A stretch of DNA of 61,001 nt from Verrucomicrobiaceae bacterium. Its GTDB lineage: Bacteria; Verrucomicrobiota; Verrucomicrobiia; Verrucomicrobiales; Akkermansiaceae. The notes beneath the pieces were generated by a model that was not told the origin of the DNA, made no database searches, and saw only the letters and a program-made list of their open reading frames with translations. The DNA is taken from contig JAIXQH010000031.1 in NCBI GenBank assembly GCA_027484055.1, positions 1 to 61,001 of the forward strand, in the 5' to 3' direction. A program made the position numbers and the translations under genes. Below, piece after piece: positions 17,080 to 26,045 of this stretch (positions within the stretch are counted from its first letter, which is position 1; each line of letters starts with the position of its first letter).

Positions 17080-20004
17080 TTACTTGGTGGCCTCTTTGAA
17101 GCGCACCGTGTTTTTGAGCTTAGGATTCGCTTTCAAGGACTCGAGGGTTTTATCAGCCAGCTCCTTATTTCCGAGTAAATTCGCCGTTTCGTAGGCTTGC
17201 CAGTAGGCTTCGGCGCAGACTTCTGGGGTGCTTTGGTAGGCGATATAAACTTTCTGGTAGGTGCCGTGCGCTTGTTTGAGCAGCTCCAGTTTCGCGTCGT
17301 TGTTCGTGAGTTTCGCAGCTTGCTCCCGGTAAATTTTCCCGCAGAGAATGAGCGCCTTACCGGCGAATTCACCACGGAATGATTTATCACCGGCGGTGGC
17401 TTGGGCGAGCTTTAGGGCTTCGTCAAATTTTTGAGACTGAATCAAGGCTTCAATCTTCCCAATCGTCGCTTCTTTCATGCGCGAGGTGCCGGAGCCGGTG
17501 GTTAAGGCGTCTTCGAAAATCTTGAATGCTTCGTCTCCCTGCTTACGGGCGAGGGCGATGTAGCCGAGTCCAACCGGTCCGGCGTCGGCGAACATGCCAT
17601 CCTTGTGACGATCCACAAGGCGGCGGAACATGGCTTCTGCCTCGTCGATATTTCCGAGCTTGAGCAGGATATCACCGGAGACGGCAAGCAGTGCAGGGCT
17701 GAGCACCGTTGGGTTTTTCGCATTGATGGTCGCGATGCCCTTGAGGTAGAGTTCTGCGCGGTCAGACCGACGAAGAAGACGGGCGAGCTGGGCGCGGGCG
17801 TAGTAAAGACGCGCGTTGGTGGTGGCGTTTTCTTTATCCCCGATCATTTTGGTGAGGAGGTCTACGAGCTGTTTATCGATGGCATCCACATCGATTTCAG
17901 CAGGTTTTTTGCCGCGTGGGACGAGGGTTTTGACCATTTCATCGATCAGGAATTCCACTTGTTCGTTGGTGGGATCTGAGATGCGTGATTTGAGGGCTTG
18001 TCCGAGCATTTCAGCGGCTTCAGCGCCTTTACCTTCACGGCTTTTCATTTTAGCCAATTGGGAGGCCGAGAGAAGTGCTAGGGAGCTGTTGGGCTTGCGT
18101 TGTAAGAACTCGTTGTGGAGATCTGCGATGCCAGCCCAATCCTTGTTCGCCTGGAGTAGAGAGGTGGCGGAGTCTAGGGCGTATTGCACGACGTCATCGA
18201 GACTGTCGGTCCAGACGGCTTTTTTGTAGGATTCGATGGCGAGTTTTTGGAATTTCGCGAGTTCGTCTTGTTTGTCGGAGGTCTTCTTTTTGTAGGTATC
18301 CGCCAAGAGGCAAAGCATGGAGCCTGCGGAAGAGTCATTTGGGTGAGTATTTAAAAAGGCGGTCAGGTCCTTGATGATTTTATCCGACTGGTCTTCTTTG
18401 TCATTGAAGTCAATGAATGAGAGGCGGTAACGCATATCTCCAGCGTAGGAGCCGTCTGGGAATCTTGAGAGATACTCCTTACAAGACTTCAGGGTCTCTT
18501 TGTAATTATTCGTCAAGAAGTGCGACATTGCCACATAGTAGAGGGCATTTTCGACGGATGAGCTGTTGGGAAAATCTTTGAGGAACTTGATAAAAACGGG
18601 AAGCGCCTCTGTTATTTTGGCTTCTTGGAAGAGAGCGACAGCTTGGAAAAACGTGTAGCGGTCGAGATTGGCGGATTTCGGGAATTTCGTGGCGAGATTC
18701 CGATAGAAAGCGCCGACTTCTGCCCAATTACCGCTCTGCACAAGGACTTCACCTGCGAGAGTACCGACTTGTTCGGCATTTTCAGAATCCGGGTATTTGC
18801 GGAGGTAAGCTTCGCAAAGCACTTTGATTTCTGGGATGTTCTGGAGCTTGTTGAGCAGGACGATCTCGGCATAAGCGGAAGCTAGGGCGTCAGGGCTTTC
18901 CGAGTATTTGTTTCGAATGTAACGGAAACAGACTAGGGCCTCTTCATAGCGCTGCAAGTAGTAAAGGCAGCGGCCACGGCGCATGAGTAGTGCGGCGTCC
19001 AAATCCACCTTCTCTTCAATAGCCGCGAGGGCTTTTTCAGAAAGTTCAAGGGCGGGCTTGAGATTATTCAGGAAATCCGAAGCGGCAGAACGCTGGTTGA
19101 GCGGCTTGTCTTTTTCTGATTCGACCCGCTTTTCAAGAATCCCCACCTGCCTGCGCTGCACCTCTAAAGCGGCCTTCTGCATTTCCAAGATTTGAGCGCG
19201 CGGTGGCACCGTCCGGTAAATCGCGAGGGCGGATTCGTATTGCTGGGCTTCCACCAATTCGTCACCGCGGACAATCACTTGGTTGGAATACCATGCGATG
19301 GATTCACGCACCCCAGACTGATTGCTCAAGCGGTCTAGGTAGTTAACGAGGTCTTCTAGCTTCCCGGTGTCTGCCAAAAGGGCGATGACCTGCACGGCTG
19401 CTGTCGTCTGCTGGGGCGAACGAATATCAGAGCCCATCAAACTCTTGAAAACGACCATCGCTTCATCACGTTTGCCAAGGTCGATGTAAACTTCTCCAAG
19501 GGAAAACCCGGCTTCGGAGCGGTATTTGGGATCCTGCGCCGCCATTTTTAACGCTTGGATCGCCAGTTCTTTTTTTTCTGGAGTGTCCTGTATGATACAA
19601 GCCCGTCCAACTCCGAGGTAGCAGCGACTGGCATACTCGCCCTTCGGGAACTGCTTCAAGCAATTCGTAAATGCAGCTTCAGCCTCGGGTGCTTTACCGC
19701 CCAGCAAGTTGCCCAGGCCCAAGTAGAAGTAGAGTAGCTCGATCGGCGCGTCTTTGTTTGGCCCTAGAGCTTTGAGCAATTCTTCGATTTTCCCAACGGC
19801 TTTATCATACTCCTTCGTGCCGAACGCCGCTTCTGCCTCTGTAAACATCCGGTTCAAAGTCGCTGGCGCAACGGCTGCGACTGGCGCTGCTGGTGCCGCC
19901 GGCGCATCTTGTCCGTGTGACAATGATGACGAAGCGATGGCAAGCGACGCGGCGGCACAAATGGCTATGGCGCGCTCGGAGAGATGATTGGATTTTCGCA
20001 GCAT
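17080..20004 (-). CDS. Large exported tetratricopeptide-repeat protein heading the ExbB/ExbD cluster
   Basis: About 974 residues from the ATG at 20004, giving the signal peptide RAIAICAAASLAIASSSLSH and an Ala/Pro-rich linker. The remainder is TPR-type repeats, e.g. LLYFYLGLGNLLGGKAPEAE, EAGFSLGEVYIDLGKRDEAM, RRGRCLYYLQRYEEALVCFR and ALYYVAMSHFLTNNYKETLK. It is similar in kind to outer-membrane TPR proteins that surround Tol/Ton-type motors (YbgF/CpoB-like helpers are much smaller). As first gene of the operon it probably supplies an envelope scaffold. No promoter was identified with confidence in the roughly 120 bp upstream. Confidence 0.85.
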   Translation of the reverse strand: MLRKSNHLSERAIAICAAASLAIASSSLSHGQDAPAAPAAPVAAVAPATLNRMFTEAEAAFGTKEYDKAVGKIEELLKALGPNKDAPIELLYFYLGLGNLLGGKAPEAEAAFTNCLKQFPKGEYASRCYLGVGRACIIQDTPEKKELAIQALKMAAQDPKYRSEAGFSLGEVYIDLGKRDEAMVVFKSLMGSDIRSPQQTTAAVQVIALLADTGKLEDLVNYLDRLSNQSGVRESIAWYSNQVIVRGDELVEAQQYESALAIYRTVPPRAQILEMQKAALEVQRRQVGILEKRVESEKDKPLNQRSAASDFLNNLKPALELSEKALAAIEEKVDLDAALLMRRGRCLYYLQRYEEALVCFRYIRNKYSESPDALASAYAEIVLLNKLQNIPEIKVLCEAYLRKYPDSENAEQVGTLAGEVLVQSGNWAEVGAFYRNLATKFPKSANLDRYTFFQAVALFQEAKITEALPVFIKFLKDFPNSSSVENALYYVAMSHFLTNNYKETLKSCKEYLSRFPDGSYAGDMRYRLSFIDFNDKEDQSDKIIKDLTAFLNTHPNDSSAGSMLCLLADTYKKKTSDKQDELAKFQKLAIESYKKAVWTDSLDDVVQYALDSATSLLQANKDWAGIADLHNEFLQRKPNSSLALLSASQLAKMKSREGKGAEAAEMLGQALKSRISDPTNEQVEFLIDEMVKTLVPRGKKPAEIDVDAIDKQLVDLLTKMIGDKENATTNARLYYARAQLARLLRRSDRAELYLKGIATINAKNPTVLSPALLAVSGDILLKLGNIDEAEAMFRRLVDRHKDGMFADAGPVGLGYIALARKQGDEAFKIFEDALTTGSGTSRMKEATIGKIEALIQSQKFDEALKLAQATAGDKSFRGEFAGKALILCGKIYREQAAKLTNNDAKLELLKQAHGTYQKVYIAYQSTPEVCAEAYWQAYETANLLGNKELADKTLESLKANPKLKNTVRFKEATK

Positions 20005-20128
20005 ACAGACGTGGTGAATAAAGGAACTGACGGTCAAGATAGTGTCAAGCTAGTTTCCATGCGGATTTGTCGGCCACATCGGACTAGAATAGATCTTCTT
20101 ACGTGGTTGTCGAGTCATAGACCTGCCG

Positions 20129-20947
20129 CTATCGTGAGAGGGTCTGTGCGATCTCACTGGCAGCTTGGAGAAACGACGGAAAATGGGGAGTCCAGCCGTG
20201 ATCTCTGAGTTTCTGGTTGGACACCCGCTTATGCGTCCAGCCACGTTTGCGGTCGAGATCGCGTGGGCCACTCGGAGGGAGTGGCAGGGAAAATTGCCGA
20301 CTTAGCTCTTGAAAGAGAGCACCTTGCGCGAGTGGCTCGGAATCGCAAAGGTTGAAAATTTCACCCCGAGGCTGCAGCTCCGAGGTCGCCAAGTGGTAAA
20401 TTGCCCGCGCTGCGTCGTCGCGGTGGATTTGATTGATGAGACGGCGGCCATCTTCCTCGATGACCGCCTCACCGCAGAGAAATTTTTTTAAAATCATGCT
20501 GCGTCCCGGTCCATAAATTCCAGCGAGGCGCGTGACCATGCCGCCACTGGCTAAGGTGATGCGCTCCGCTTCAAGCAGGAGCGAGCCAGTTTCCCGGTCG
20601 GGGATAGCAGGACTCGTTTCAGTGACCACGGAGCCATCGATCTGGGCGTAAACCGAGGTGCTGGAGGTGAAAAGTAAAGGTGTGCCTGGAAAGGCGTCAC
20701 AGAGGTTTTGGCAACCCGCGACATAGACATGCTGGTAGGCCGCTGCCCCACCACGACCCGAGGCGGCGCAGTGGACGATGAAGTCGGCGCGGGGAAGGCG
20801 CTTCACCTCGTCGGCTTGGCCGACGTCACAACGGATTGAGCCATCGTCACCAGAGAGTGTCACCGTGCTGACGGACCCGCCATTTTCGCGGAATTCACGG
20901 GTGATCGCTTGGCCAAGATAACCGTTGCCGATGAGGAGCAGGTGCAT
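20129..20947 (-). CDS. NAD(P)-dependent epimerase/dehydratase family protein (SDR fold)
   Basis: 272 residues from the ATG at 20947. The start MHLLLIGNGYLGQAITREF contains the Rossmann GxGxxG motif. Further SDR-type features are a beta-strand with ADFIVHCAASGRGG, LLFTSSTSVYAQIDG (the active-site tyrosine position is VYA, not the usual YGxSK) and MVTRLAGIYGPGRS. A C-terminal segment KRGWTHKRVSNQKLRDHGWT resembles YeeZ-like members. The substrate cannot be told. It stands alone on the minus strand, divergent from a small membrane gene. Confidence 0.8.
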   Translation of the reverse strand: MHLLLIGNGYLGQAITREFRENGGSVSTVTLSGDDGSIRCDVGQADEVKRLPRADFIVHCAASGRGGAAAYQHVYVAGCQNLCDAFPGTPLLFTSSTSVYAQIDGSVVTETSPAIPDRETGSLLLEAERITLASGGMVTRLAGIYGPGRSMILKKFLCGEAVIEEDGRRLINQIHRDDAARAIYHLATSELQPRGEIFNLCDSEPLAQGALFQELSRQFSLPLPPSGPRDLDRKRGWTHKRVSNQKLRDHGWTPHFPSFLQAASEIAQTLSR

Positions 20948-21048
20948 GCCCCAGAGAAGCTCGGCACCCGGCCTGCCGCAACTGGGAAAAATAATCAGCA
21001 AGCCACGCTCGGCAATTCGAAATGGCTCGCTATGTTCTCAGAAAGCTC

Positions 21049-21264
21049 ATGCTCCAGTTCAATCTGCCCAACCTCATTGCAGGCTTACTTTTCAGCATCA
21101 TCGGCATGTCTGCGCTGTCTTATGGCAGGAAATTGAAACTGTGGAAGCCCAGCGTGATCGGCGCGGTGCTGATGGTCTATCCTTACGTGGTGTGGAACAT
21201 TTGGCTGCTGTGGATCATCGGCTGTGGCTTGCTGGTGACGCTTTGGTTCCACCACGATGAGTGA
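21049..21264 (+). CDS. Small membrane protein
   Basis: About 71 residues from the ATG at 21049 (an in-frame ATG at 21022 would add 9). Two hydrophobic helices are visible: NLIAGLLFSIIGMSALSYG and a long C-terminal one around VWNIWLLWIIGCGLLVTLWF, separated by a basic/Trp turn (RKLKLWKPS). It ends in HHDE. This pattern resembles small conserved hypothetical membrane proteins of many Gram-negative bacteria. Function unknown. Confidence 0.65.
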   Translation: MLQFNLPNLIAGLLFSIIGMSALSYGRKLKLWKPSVIGAVLMVYPYVVWNIWLLWIIGCGLLVTLWFHHDE

Positions 21265-21285
21265 GAAAGCTAGTCCCGCCCTCCA

Positions 21286-22020
21286 TCAATCCCGGCGATT
21301 CAGCGCCATCATGAGGTAGTAGAGGAGCTGTGCGAGCGAACCGATGGCGGCGGCGACGTAGGTCATCGCGGCCCAGAAGAGGGCGTTTCTGGCTTTTTCA
21401 TGCTCCATGCTGGCGGCGATGCCACTGGATTCCATCCAGATGAGGGCTCGGCGGCTCGCATCGAACTCGACCGGCAGGGTGACGAAAGAGAAAAGCGTGG
21501 TCACAGCGAATAGCGCAACCCACCCCCAGAGAAGACTCGGACTGCTGAAAACGCTCATGCCAAACAAGCTGGCGATCATTACGAAGTTGAGCATCTTGCT
21601 GGAAAACTGGACCGCTGGAACGAGCTTCGACCGTAGGCCGAGCCAGACGTAGGCTTGCTGGTGCTGGACGGCGTGGCCGCACTCATGGGCGGCCACGGCG
21701 GCGGCGGCAACGGAATTTACCGAGTAAACGGACTCGCTAAGATTTACGGTCTTTTTAGCCGGGTCGTAGTGGTCGGTGAGTTGGCCTTCGGTGCTGATGA
21801 CTTTGACATCGGTGATACCATTTTGGCGGAGCATCATTTCCGCGACTTGGGCGCCGGTGTAGCGGAGTGGAATTTGTGAGTATTCGGTGAAGCGGCGCTT
21901 AAGGGTATTGCTGATGAGGAAGCTGACCAGCATGGAGCCGCCGATGATGAGCAGGTAACCCATGGAAAAGCCACCGGGAGTGTGCTGGATTTGAGAAAGG
22001 AATAAGAGTGATAAATTCAT
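21286..22020 (-). CDS. Neutral zinc metallopeptidase, YugP type (membrane-bound)
   Basis: 244 residues. The zinc motif HExxH is in AAHECGHAVQHQQAYVWLGL. An N-terminal membrane helix (YLLIIGGSMLVSFLISNTL) and two or three C-terminal helices (VMIASLFGMSVF, LFAVTTLFSFVTLPVEFDAS, TYVAAAIGSLAQLLYYLMM) give the usual YugP topology. The segment LPVEFDASRRAL is characteristic of the family and contains the likely third zinc ligand. Physiological substrates are unknown. It ends next to the small membrane gene, convergent with it. Confidence 0.9.
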   Translation of the reverse strand: MNLSLLFLSQIQHTPGGFSMGYLLIIGGSMLVSFLISNTLKRRFTEYSQIPLRYTGAQVAEMMLRQNGITDVKVISTEGQLTDHYDPAKKTVNLSESVYSVNSVAAAAVAAHECGHAVQHQQAYVWLGLRSKLVPAVQFSSKMLNFVMIASLFGMSVFSSPSLLWGWVALFAVTTLFSFVTLPVEFDASRRALIWMESSGIAASMEHEKARNALFWAAMTYVAAAIGSLAQLLYYLMMALNRRD

Positions 22021-22094
22021 GGGCGCAGGTTACCGGGCGAGGTCGATGTCGCAACTGATTTTCTAGTGGAATACCAAAGGATTTTTCCAAAACC

Positions 22095-24380
22095 TCAGAG
22101 TGATTTCACGCGCAGGGTGATGATTTGCACCTCTTGAGTCGCTGAATCTGTCGCCGTTAGATGGTGGATGCCGGGACTGAGATGAATGATCGGCTCGGGG
22201 CTGGCCGGCTCGATGCGAAGCGTCTCACAAGTCCAGCGAACTCGCCCAGGCTGGTTGGTGAGCGGGCGTAGCTGACCACTGCCGAGTGGAATGTCAGGAT
22301 CGAGCAAGTAAATGGAATCGGCCGCCGGACTGATGATGCGGAGTCGCTCAGTCGTGAGCGCTGTGGGGCTGAGCGCGAGTTCTTGACGGCGGAGATTGTA
22401 GGGACTCGCATACCACTCGGCGTAGCTGGGGTCGAGCAGGGCTCTGCCACTGGAGTCGTAGTCCGCAGCGGTGGCGGCGGGCGGGACATGAGCCGCAGGG
22501 GCGAGATCCGGCATGAGGCGGGGATCTGCGGGAATGGATTTCCCCGTCCGTGGATCAGCCGTGAAATCCACCAAGCCAGGAGGACGCACCCACCAAGAGG
22601 CCGGGCGATCTTGATGCACGCGCTGCATGGCCCGGTGAAAAATGGGAGCCGCACCGGTGACTCCTGAGATGCCATTCATGGGTTGCTGCTCGAAATTTCC
22701 TGCCCAAACTCCAACGGTGAATTCCGGGGTGAAACCGAGGCACCAGTTGTCGTGAAAATCGGAGGAAGTTCCTGTTTTCACCGCACAACGGAATGGCAAG
22801 TCAAGTGGGCCTCCCGGAGCAAATGAGGGCGCACGCGCGGATGAGTCGGCGAGAATGTCGGCGATGAGATAGGCGGCCTGGGCGTCAAATAGGACTGTGC
22901 CGACCTGCGCCACAGGTGGAAAAAGAATCGGCGGCAGGTGGTGACCTTGGCGTGCAAGGGTGGCGTAGGCGTTGGTGAGTTCGAGCAAGCGGACTGGCGC
23001 ATTTCCTAACGTGAGCCCTAACCCATAAAGCGTAGGATCATCACCTAAGGTGCTGAGCCCGAGGCTCGTAAGTAGCTGATGCAGCGGCCCGGGCCCACCA
23101 AGAGAATTCAATTCTCGGAGCGCGGGCACATTGAGCGAACACGCCAATGCTCGGCGCAAGGTGACGGGGCCACGGTAGGCGCGATCGTAATTTTCCGGGA
23201 GATCCAAGCCCTGGGGCGTGCGAAACGGCGTGGGAATATCCGCAAGAATCGAAGCTGGAATCTGGTGCCGCTGTTGGATGGCGAGAAGGTAGGTAAATGG
23301 CTTGAGCGTCGAGCCGGGCGAGCGCGGGGTGAGCGCTCCATTGAACTGGCCACCCCGCGAGTCAGACCAATCGGCGGAGGAGACGAGGGCGAGGATTTCA
23401 CCACTGGCATTGTCGATGATGACGACGGCCGCATGACGGAGATTGGAACTCCTCAGCTTGAAAACTTCCTCCCGGACGATGGCTTCCACGTCACGTTGGA
23501 GCGCAAGGTCGAGCGTCGTCCTGAGCGGCGAGGATGGGTGGATGCCCACCGGCACTTGCGCAAGCCACGGAGCAGCTTGCCGCTCGTCGAGTGGCCGCAA
23601 ATTGAGAGGCTCGCTAACAGCAGCAGCGAGTCGGCTTGAGGGATAATCCCCCTGATTTCCCAAACGCCGCAGCACCGTATCCCGTCGAGCCAGCGCCCGC
23701 CGCGGGTGAGAGACCGGGTTAAGCCGCGACGGAGCTTGTGGCAGGCCCGCGAGTAGGGCGCACTCGGCGAGCGAGAGATCTGCGAGAGGTTTTTGAAAAT
23801 AGAATCGTGTCGCCTCGGCAGTTCCGATCCGAAGATTACCGTAGTCCAGACGGTTGAGGTAAGCATCGAAGATGCGGGTCTTTGACCAAGTCATTTCCAA
23901 GCGCCGGGCCATCAGGGCTTCTCGGATTTTCGTTAGCAAACCTCGCTTCGTCGGCGGGGATGAAATTTTAACCAGCTGCTGCGTGAGGGTGGACGCACCG
24001 GATACGATCCGGCGCTGAATCAGGCAGTCATAGGCCGAACGCAACACGGCTAGCAAATCAATGCCACCATGCCGAAAAAACCGTTTATCCTCCGCTGCGA
24101 GCGTGCAGGCGACCAGATCCTCTGGGATTTCACCATGGGTCATGGGCGTAAAACGGGTGGAGTCCGGTCGTGCGAGATGCACAATTTCTTCGCCATGGCG
24201 GTCCTGCAGCACAAGCGACCTCTCAGGATCTTCCAGCAGCGCAGCAGGCAATGGCAGAGCGAATGGCAACACATACCACCCGAGCAACCATAGAACCAGC
24301 ACCCCGCCAACGCTGCGGATCAGCCAGCGACCGTATTTTCGCACCGTGGTCAACGTCACGAAGATGCGACAACGCACCAC
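22095..24380 (-). CDS. pbpC: Penicillin-binding protein 1C (bifunctional transglycosylase/transpeptidase)
   Basis: 761 residues from a GTG start. One N-terminal membrane helix (VGGVLVLWLLGWYVLPFALP) precedes a GT51 transglycosylase domain with AAEDKRFFRHGGIDLLAVLR and SGASTLTQQLVKI. The transpeptidase domain has the SxxK motif in SPGSTLKPFTYLLA, an SxN motif in ACSLNVPALR and the KTGTS box in CAVKTGTSSDFHDNWCLGFT. The C-terminal beta domain typical of PBP1C begins near RLRIISPAADSIYLLDPD. It polymerises and cross-links peptidoglycan, although in E. coli PbpC is dispensable. No alpha-2-macroglobulin gene, the common partner, lies beside it here. Confidence 0.93.
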   Translation of the reverse strand: MVRCRIFVTLTTVRKYGRWLIRSVGGVLVLWLLGWYVLPFALPLPAALLEDPERSLVLQDRHGEEIVHLARPDSTRFTPMTHGEIPEDLVACTLAAEDKRFFRHGGIDLLAVLRSAYDCLIQRRIVSGASTLTQQLVKISSPPTKRGLLTKIREALMARRLEMTWSKTRIFDAYLNRLDYGNLRIGTAEATRFYFQKPLADLSLAECALLAGLPQAPSRLNPVSHPRRALARRDTVLRRLGNQGDYPSSRLAAAVSEPLNLRPLDERQAAPWLAQVPVGIHPSSPLRTTLDLALQRDVEAIVREEVFKLRSSNLRHAAVVIIDNASGEILALVSSADWSDSRGGQFNGALTPRSPGSTLKPFTYLLAIQQRHQIPASILADIPTPFRTPQGLDLPENYDRAYRGPVTLRRALACSLNVPALRELNSLGGPGPLHQLLTSLGLSTLGDDPTLYGLGLTLGNAPVRLLELTNAYATLARQGHHLPPILFPPVAQVGTVLFDAQAAYLIADILADSSARAPSFAPGGPLDLPFRCAVKTGTSSDFHDNWCLGFTPEFTVGVWAGNFEQQPMNGISGVTGAAPIFHRAMQRVHQDRPASWWVRPPGLVDFTADPRTGKSIPADPRLMPDLAPAAHVPPAATAADYDSSGRALLDPSYAEWYASPYNLRRQELALSPTALTTERLRIISPAADSIYLLDPDIPLGSGQLRPLTNQPGRVRWTCETLRIEPASPEPIIHLSPGIHHLTATDSATQEVQIITLRVKSL

Positions 24381-24455
24381 AAATCAAATGGAATTCTTCC
24401 AAACCCCAAAATTCCGATTGGAAAGTATGCCCAAACTGATGCGTAATGACGGCGT

Positions 24456-24875
24456 ATGAAGAACCGATTACTCTTACTCTCTTGTGCAGCATGCCTCGCT
24501 TGGATCCCCGCCACCGCTGCGGAAAAGGAACACTCCGCTCTGGGCAAACAAATGGAAACCATGAACGACGCCTACAAGGCCTTCCGCCGCGAGACCGATC
24601 CGGTTAAAGGAGTCGCCCAAGCGCGCGAAGCCCAGAAGTCCGCTCTCCTCAGTGCTGCCGAAGTCCCCGAACTCATCAAGGAAATGCCGGAAGGCCCGGA
24701 AAAAGAAAAAGCCTCCCTCGAATACCGGAAAATGATGGGCAAACTCTACCTATCACTCTGCGAAGTGGAAGAAGCCTTCATGAACGGCAAGATCGACGAG
24801 GTCGCAAAAATCGTCGATTCGCTCAAGGAGATGAAAAAGACCGGTCATGACAAGTTCATGAAAGAGGAGGAATAA
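24456..24875 (+). CDS. Cytochrome b562 family protein (putative periplasmic haem protein)
   Basis: 139 residues. A signal peptide (RLLLLSCAACLAWIPATAA) is followed by a four-helix-sized domain of about 115 residues. QMETMNDAYKAF (33-43) aligns with NMETLND of cytochrome b562, placing Met33 at the axial methionine. The last helix LKEMKKTGHDKF places His131 at the axial histidine. Length and spacing (about 98 residues between ligands) fit the family. There is no CxxCH, so haem would be bound non-covalently. Low sequence identity in helices 2 and 3 leaves some doubt that haem is bound. Divergent from pbpC. Confidence 0.65.
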   Translation: MKNRLLLLSCAACLAWIPATAAEKEHSALGKQMETMNDAYKAFRRETDPVKGVAQAREAQKSALLSAAEVPELIKEMPEGPEKEKASLEYRKMMGKLYLSLCEVEEAFMNGKIDEVAKIVDSLKEMKKTGHDKFMKEEE

Positions 24876-24907
24876 ACCGCACAGCATTTTCAATCACCCG
24901 CGTGTTC

Positions 24908-25179
24908 TGGAACCTGCCAGCGCACGAGGGAAATTCGCTCTCGGAGGCTGGAAAGTCCCTCACACGCGTTGGAAGCTCGCTCACGTGGGCTGGAACATAC
25001 CTCACGCACGCTGGAAGCTCCCTCACGGAAGCTGGAACATCCCTCACGCGCGTTGGAAGCTCGCTCACCGAAGCTGGAACGTCCCTCACGCACGTTGGAA
25101 GCTCGCTCACGCAGACTGGAACGTCCCTCACGCACGTTGGAAGCTCGCTCACGGAAGCTGGAAGGTCTCTCACGCACGT
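24908..25179. repeat. Minisatellite of 21-bp units with 42-bp higher-order period
   Basis: Eleven units in strict 21-bp register (24949-25179), preceded by two degenerate ones (24908-24948). Each begins TGGAA and contains CTCAC. Two types alternate: TGGAACrTCCCTCACGCACG (followed by T or C) and TGGAAGCTCGCTCACGnAAG (followed by C). Because 21 is divisible by three, several frames stay open on both strands (for example SLTEAGTSLT on plus and VRDVPASVSELP on minus), but none has a good start, signal or family match. It begins 33 bp after the b562 gene and runs straight into the hairpin cluster. Confidence 0.9.
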
Positions 25180-25194
25180 GTCATGACAAGGAGC

Positions 25195-25266
25195 GTCGAT
25201 ATTCTATCGACTGTTTCAGGCCGACATTCTGTCGGCCGAAAGCAACGCGGCGGACAGAATGTCCGC
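25195..25266. repeat. Cluster of three REP-like hairpins with identical TTC/GAA loops
   Basis: Hairpin 1 (25195-25211) is GTCGATA-TTC-TATCGAC. Hairpin 2 (25219-25237) is GGCCGACA-TTC-TGTCGGCC. Hairpin 3 (25250-25266) is GCGGACA-GAA-TGTCCGC. All stems are perfect and the loops are TTC, TTC and its complement GAA, so hairpin 3 is an inverted relative of hairpin 2. This looks like a BIME-type arrangement of REP elements. Confidence 0.85.
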
Positions 25267-25352
25267 TGCAAATAGCGTTCAAAATGATCGCACTCCTTCG
25301 AGTGCCCTTGCTTCAATCCGTGCCATTCGTCGCCAATCCTAATCAGGTAAAA

Positions 25353-26045
25353 TCACAATGCCTCAGGCGCTGCCGTATTCGCTGCGCGCTTTTTCAGCCG
25401 ATACCTCCGCAGACCGAGGGCAAACAAACACCCAAGCGCCAGATACGGCCACGGCGTGGAGAACAAAATGCCAGCAACCGCCGAAACCTCGACCACTATG
25501 GGGAAGCACTGGGTGACTGTGGACCATTCAGGGAGGATGCGTTTCGGCGGCGGTTTCCTCAGTCGGATCGGTGGTCCCGTATAGCCCTCGCGGCGGATCT
25601 GCTTTTCATCAAAATACAACTGGACTCCCAAGGGTGGCTCCTTTTCCAACCACTTCTGGAATCTCTCCATATCTCCCGCTGAAATCCAGGACTTTTCAAA
25701 AACTTCTTTTACCAATTCCTTGGCGTAATCAATATTCTCGGAGTAGTAGGCGTCTGTTGCCTCCCGGTCTGTCATGAGGGAACTATACACTTTGACACCC
25801 TTTTGAAGACCTGGGTTCGTAGTTACCAGTCTACCTAGCGCGGCTTCGACTCTTTCAAGATTAAAGCTGCTGGGAGGCGATATAACCTTCTCGCCGCTTG
25901 CATACAACATCATCGCTGATCCATCCGCATTGATACTAATGTCCCAATTGGTATCTTGGTGAAATGCGATCCAGCGCAGCGGTTCCGAGGCGAGGGCGAT
26001 GGAACCCGCTAATAGGGACAGGATCAGGATCAATTTTGTTATCAT
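25353..26045 (-). CDS. Hypothetical secreted/membrane-anchored protein
   Basis: 230 residues. A clear signal peptide (MITKLILILSLLAGSIALAS) is followed by a soluble domain of about 150 residues, beginning PLRWIAFHQDTNWDISINAD and containing GDMERFQKWLEKEP. A C-terminal membrane helix (TPWPYLALGCLFALGLR) has a basic tail (RRYRLKKRAA), so the domain faces the periplasm. No family was recognised. Monocistronic on the minus strand; its 3' end lies beside the hairpin cluster. Confidence 0.6.
   Translation of the reverse strand: MITKLILILSLLAGSIALASEPLRWIAFHQDTNWDISINADGSAMMLYASGEKVISPPSSFNLERVEAALGRLVTTNPGLQKGVKVYSSLMTDREATDAYYSENIDYAKELVKEVFEKSWISAGDMERFQKWLEKEPPLGVQLYFDEKQIRREGYTGPPIRLRKPPPKRILPEWSTVTQCFPIVVEVSAVAGILFSTPWPYLALGCLFALGLRRYRLKKRAANTAAPEAL

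Noticed and set aside
24908..25179. CRISPR array
   Set aside because: The units are contiguous without unique spacers, 21 bp is too short for repeat plus spacer, and no cas gene is present.
24856..25186. Overlapping ORFs on both strands through the minisatellite (SLTEAG.. and ELPTCVRDV.. type proteins)
   Set aside because: They exist because the 21-bp period is a multiple of three. None has a convincing start, signal peptide or family similarity, and they overlap each other.
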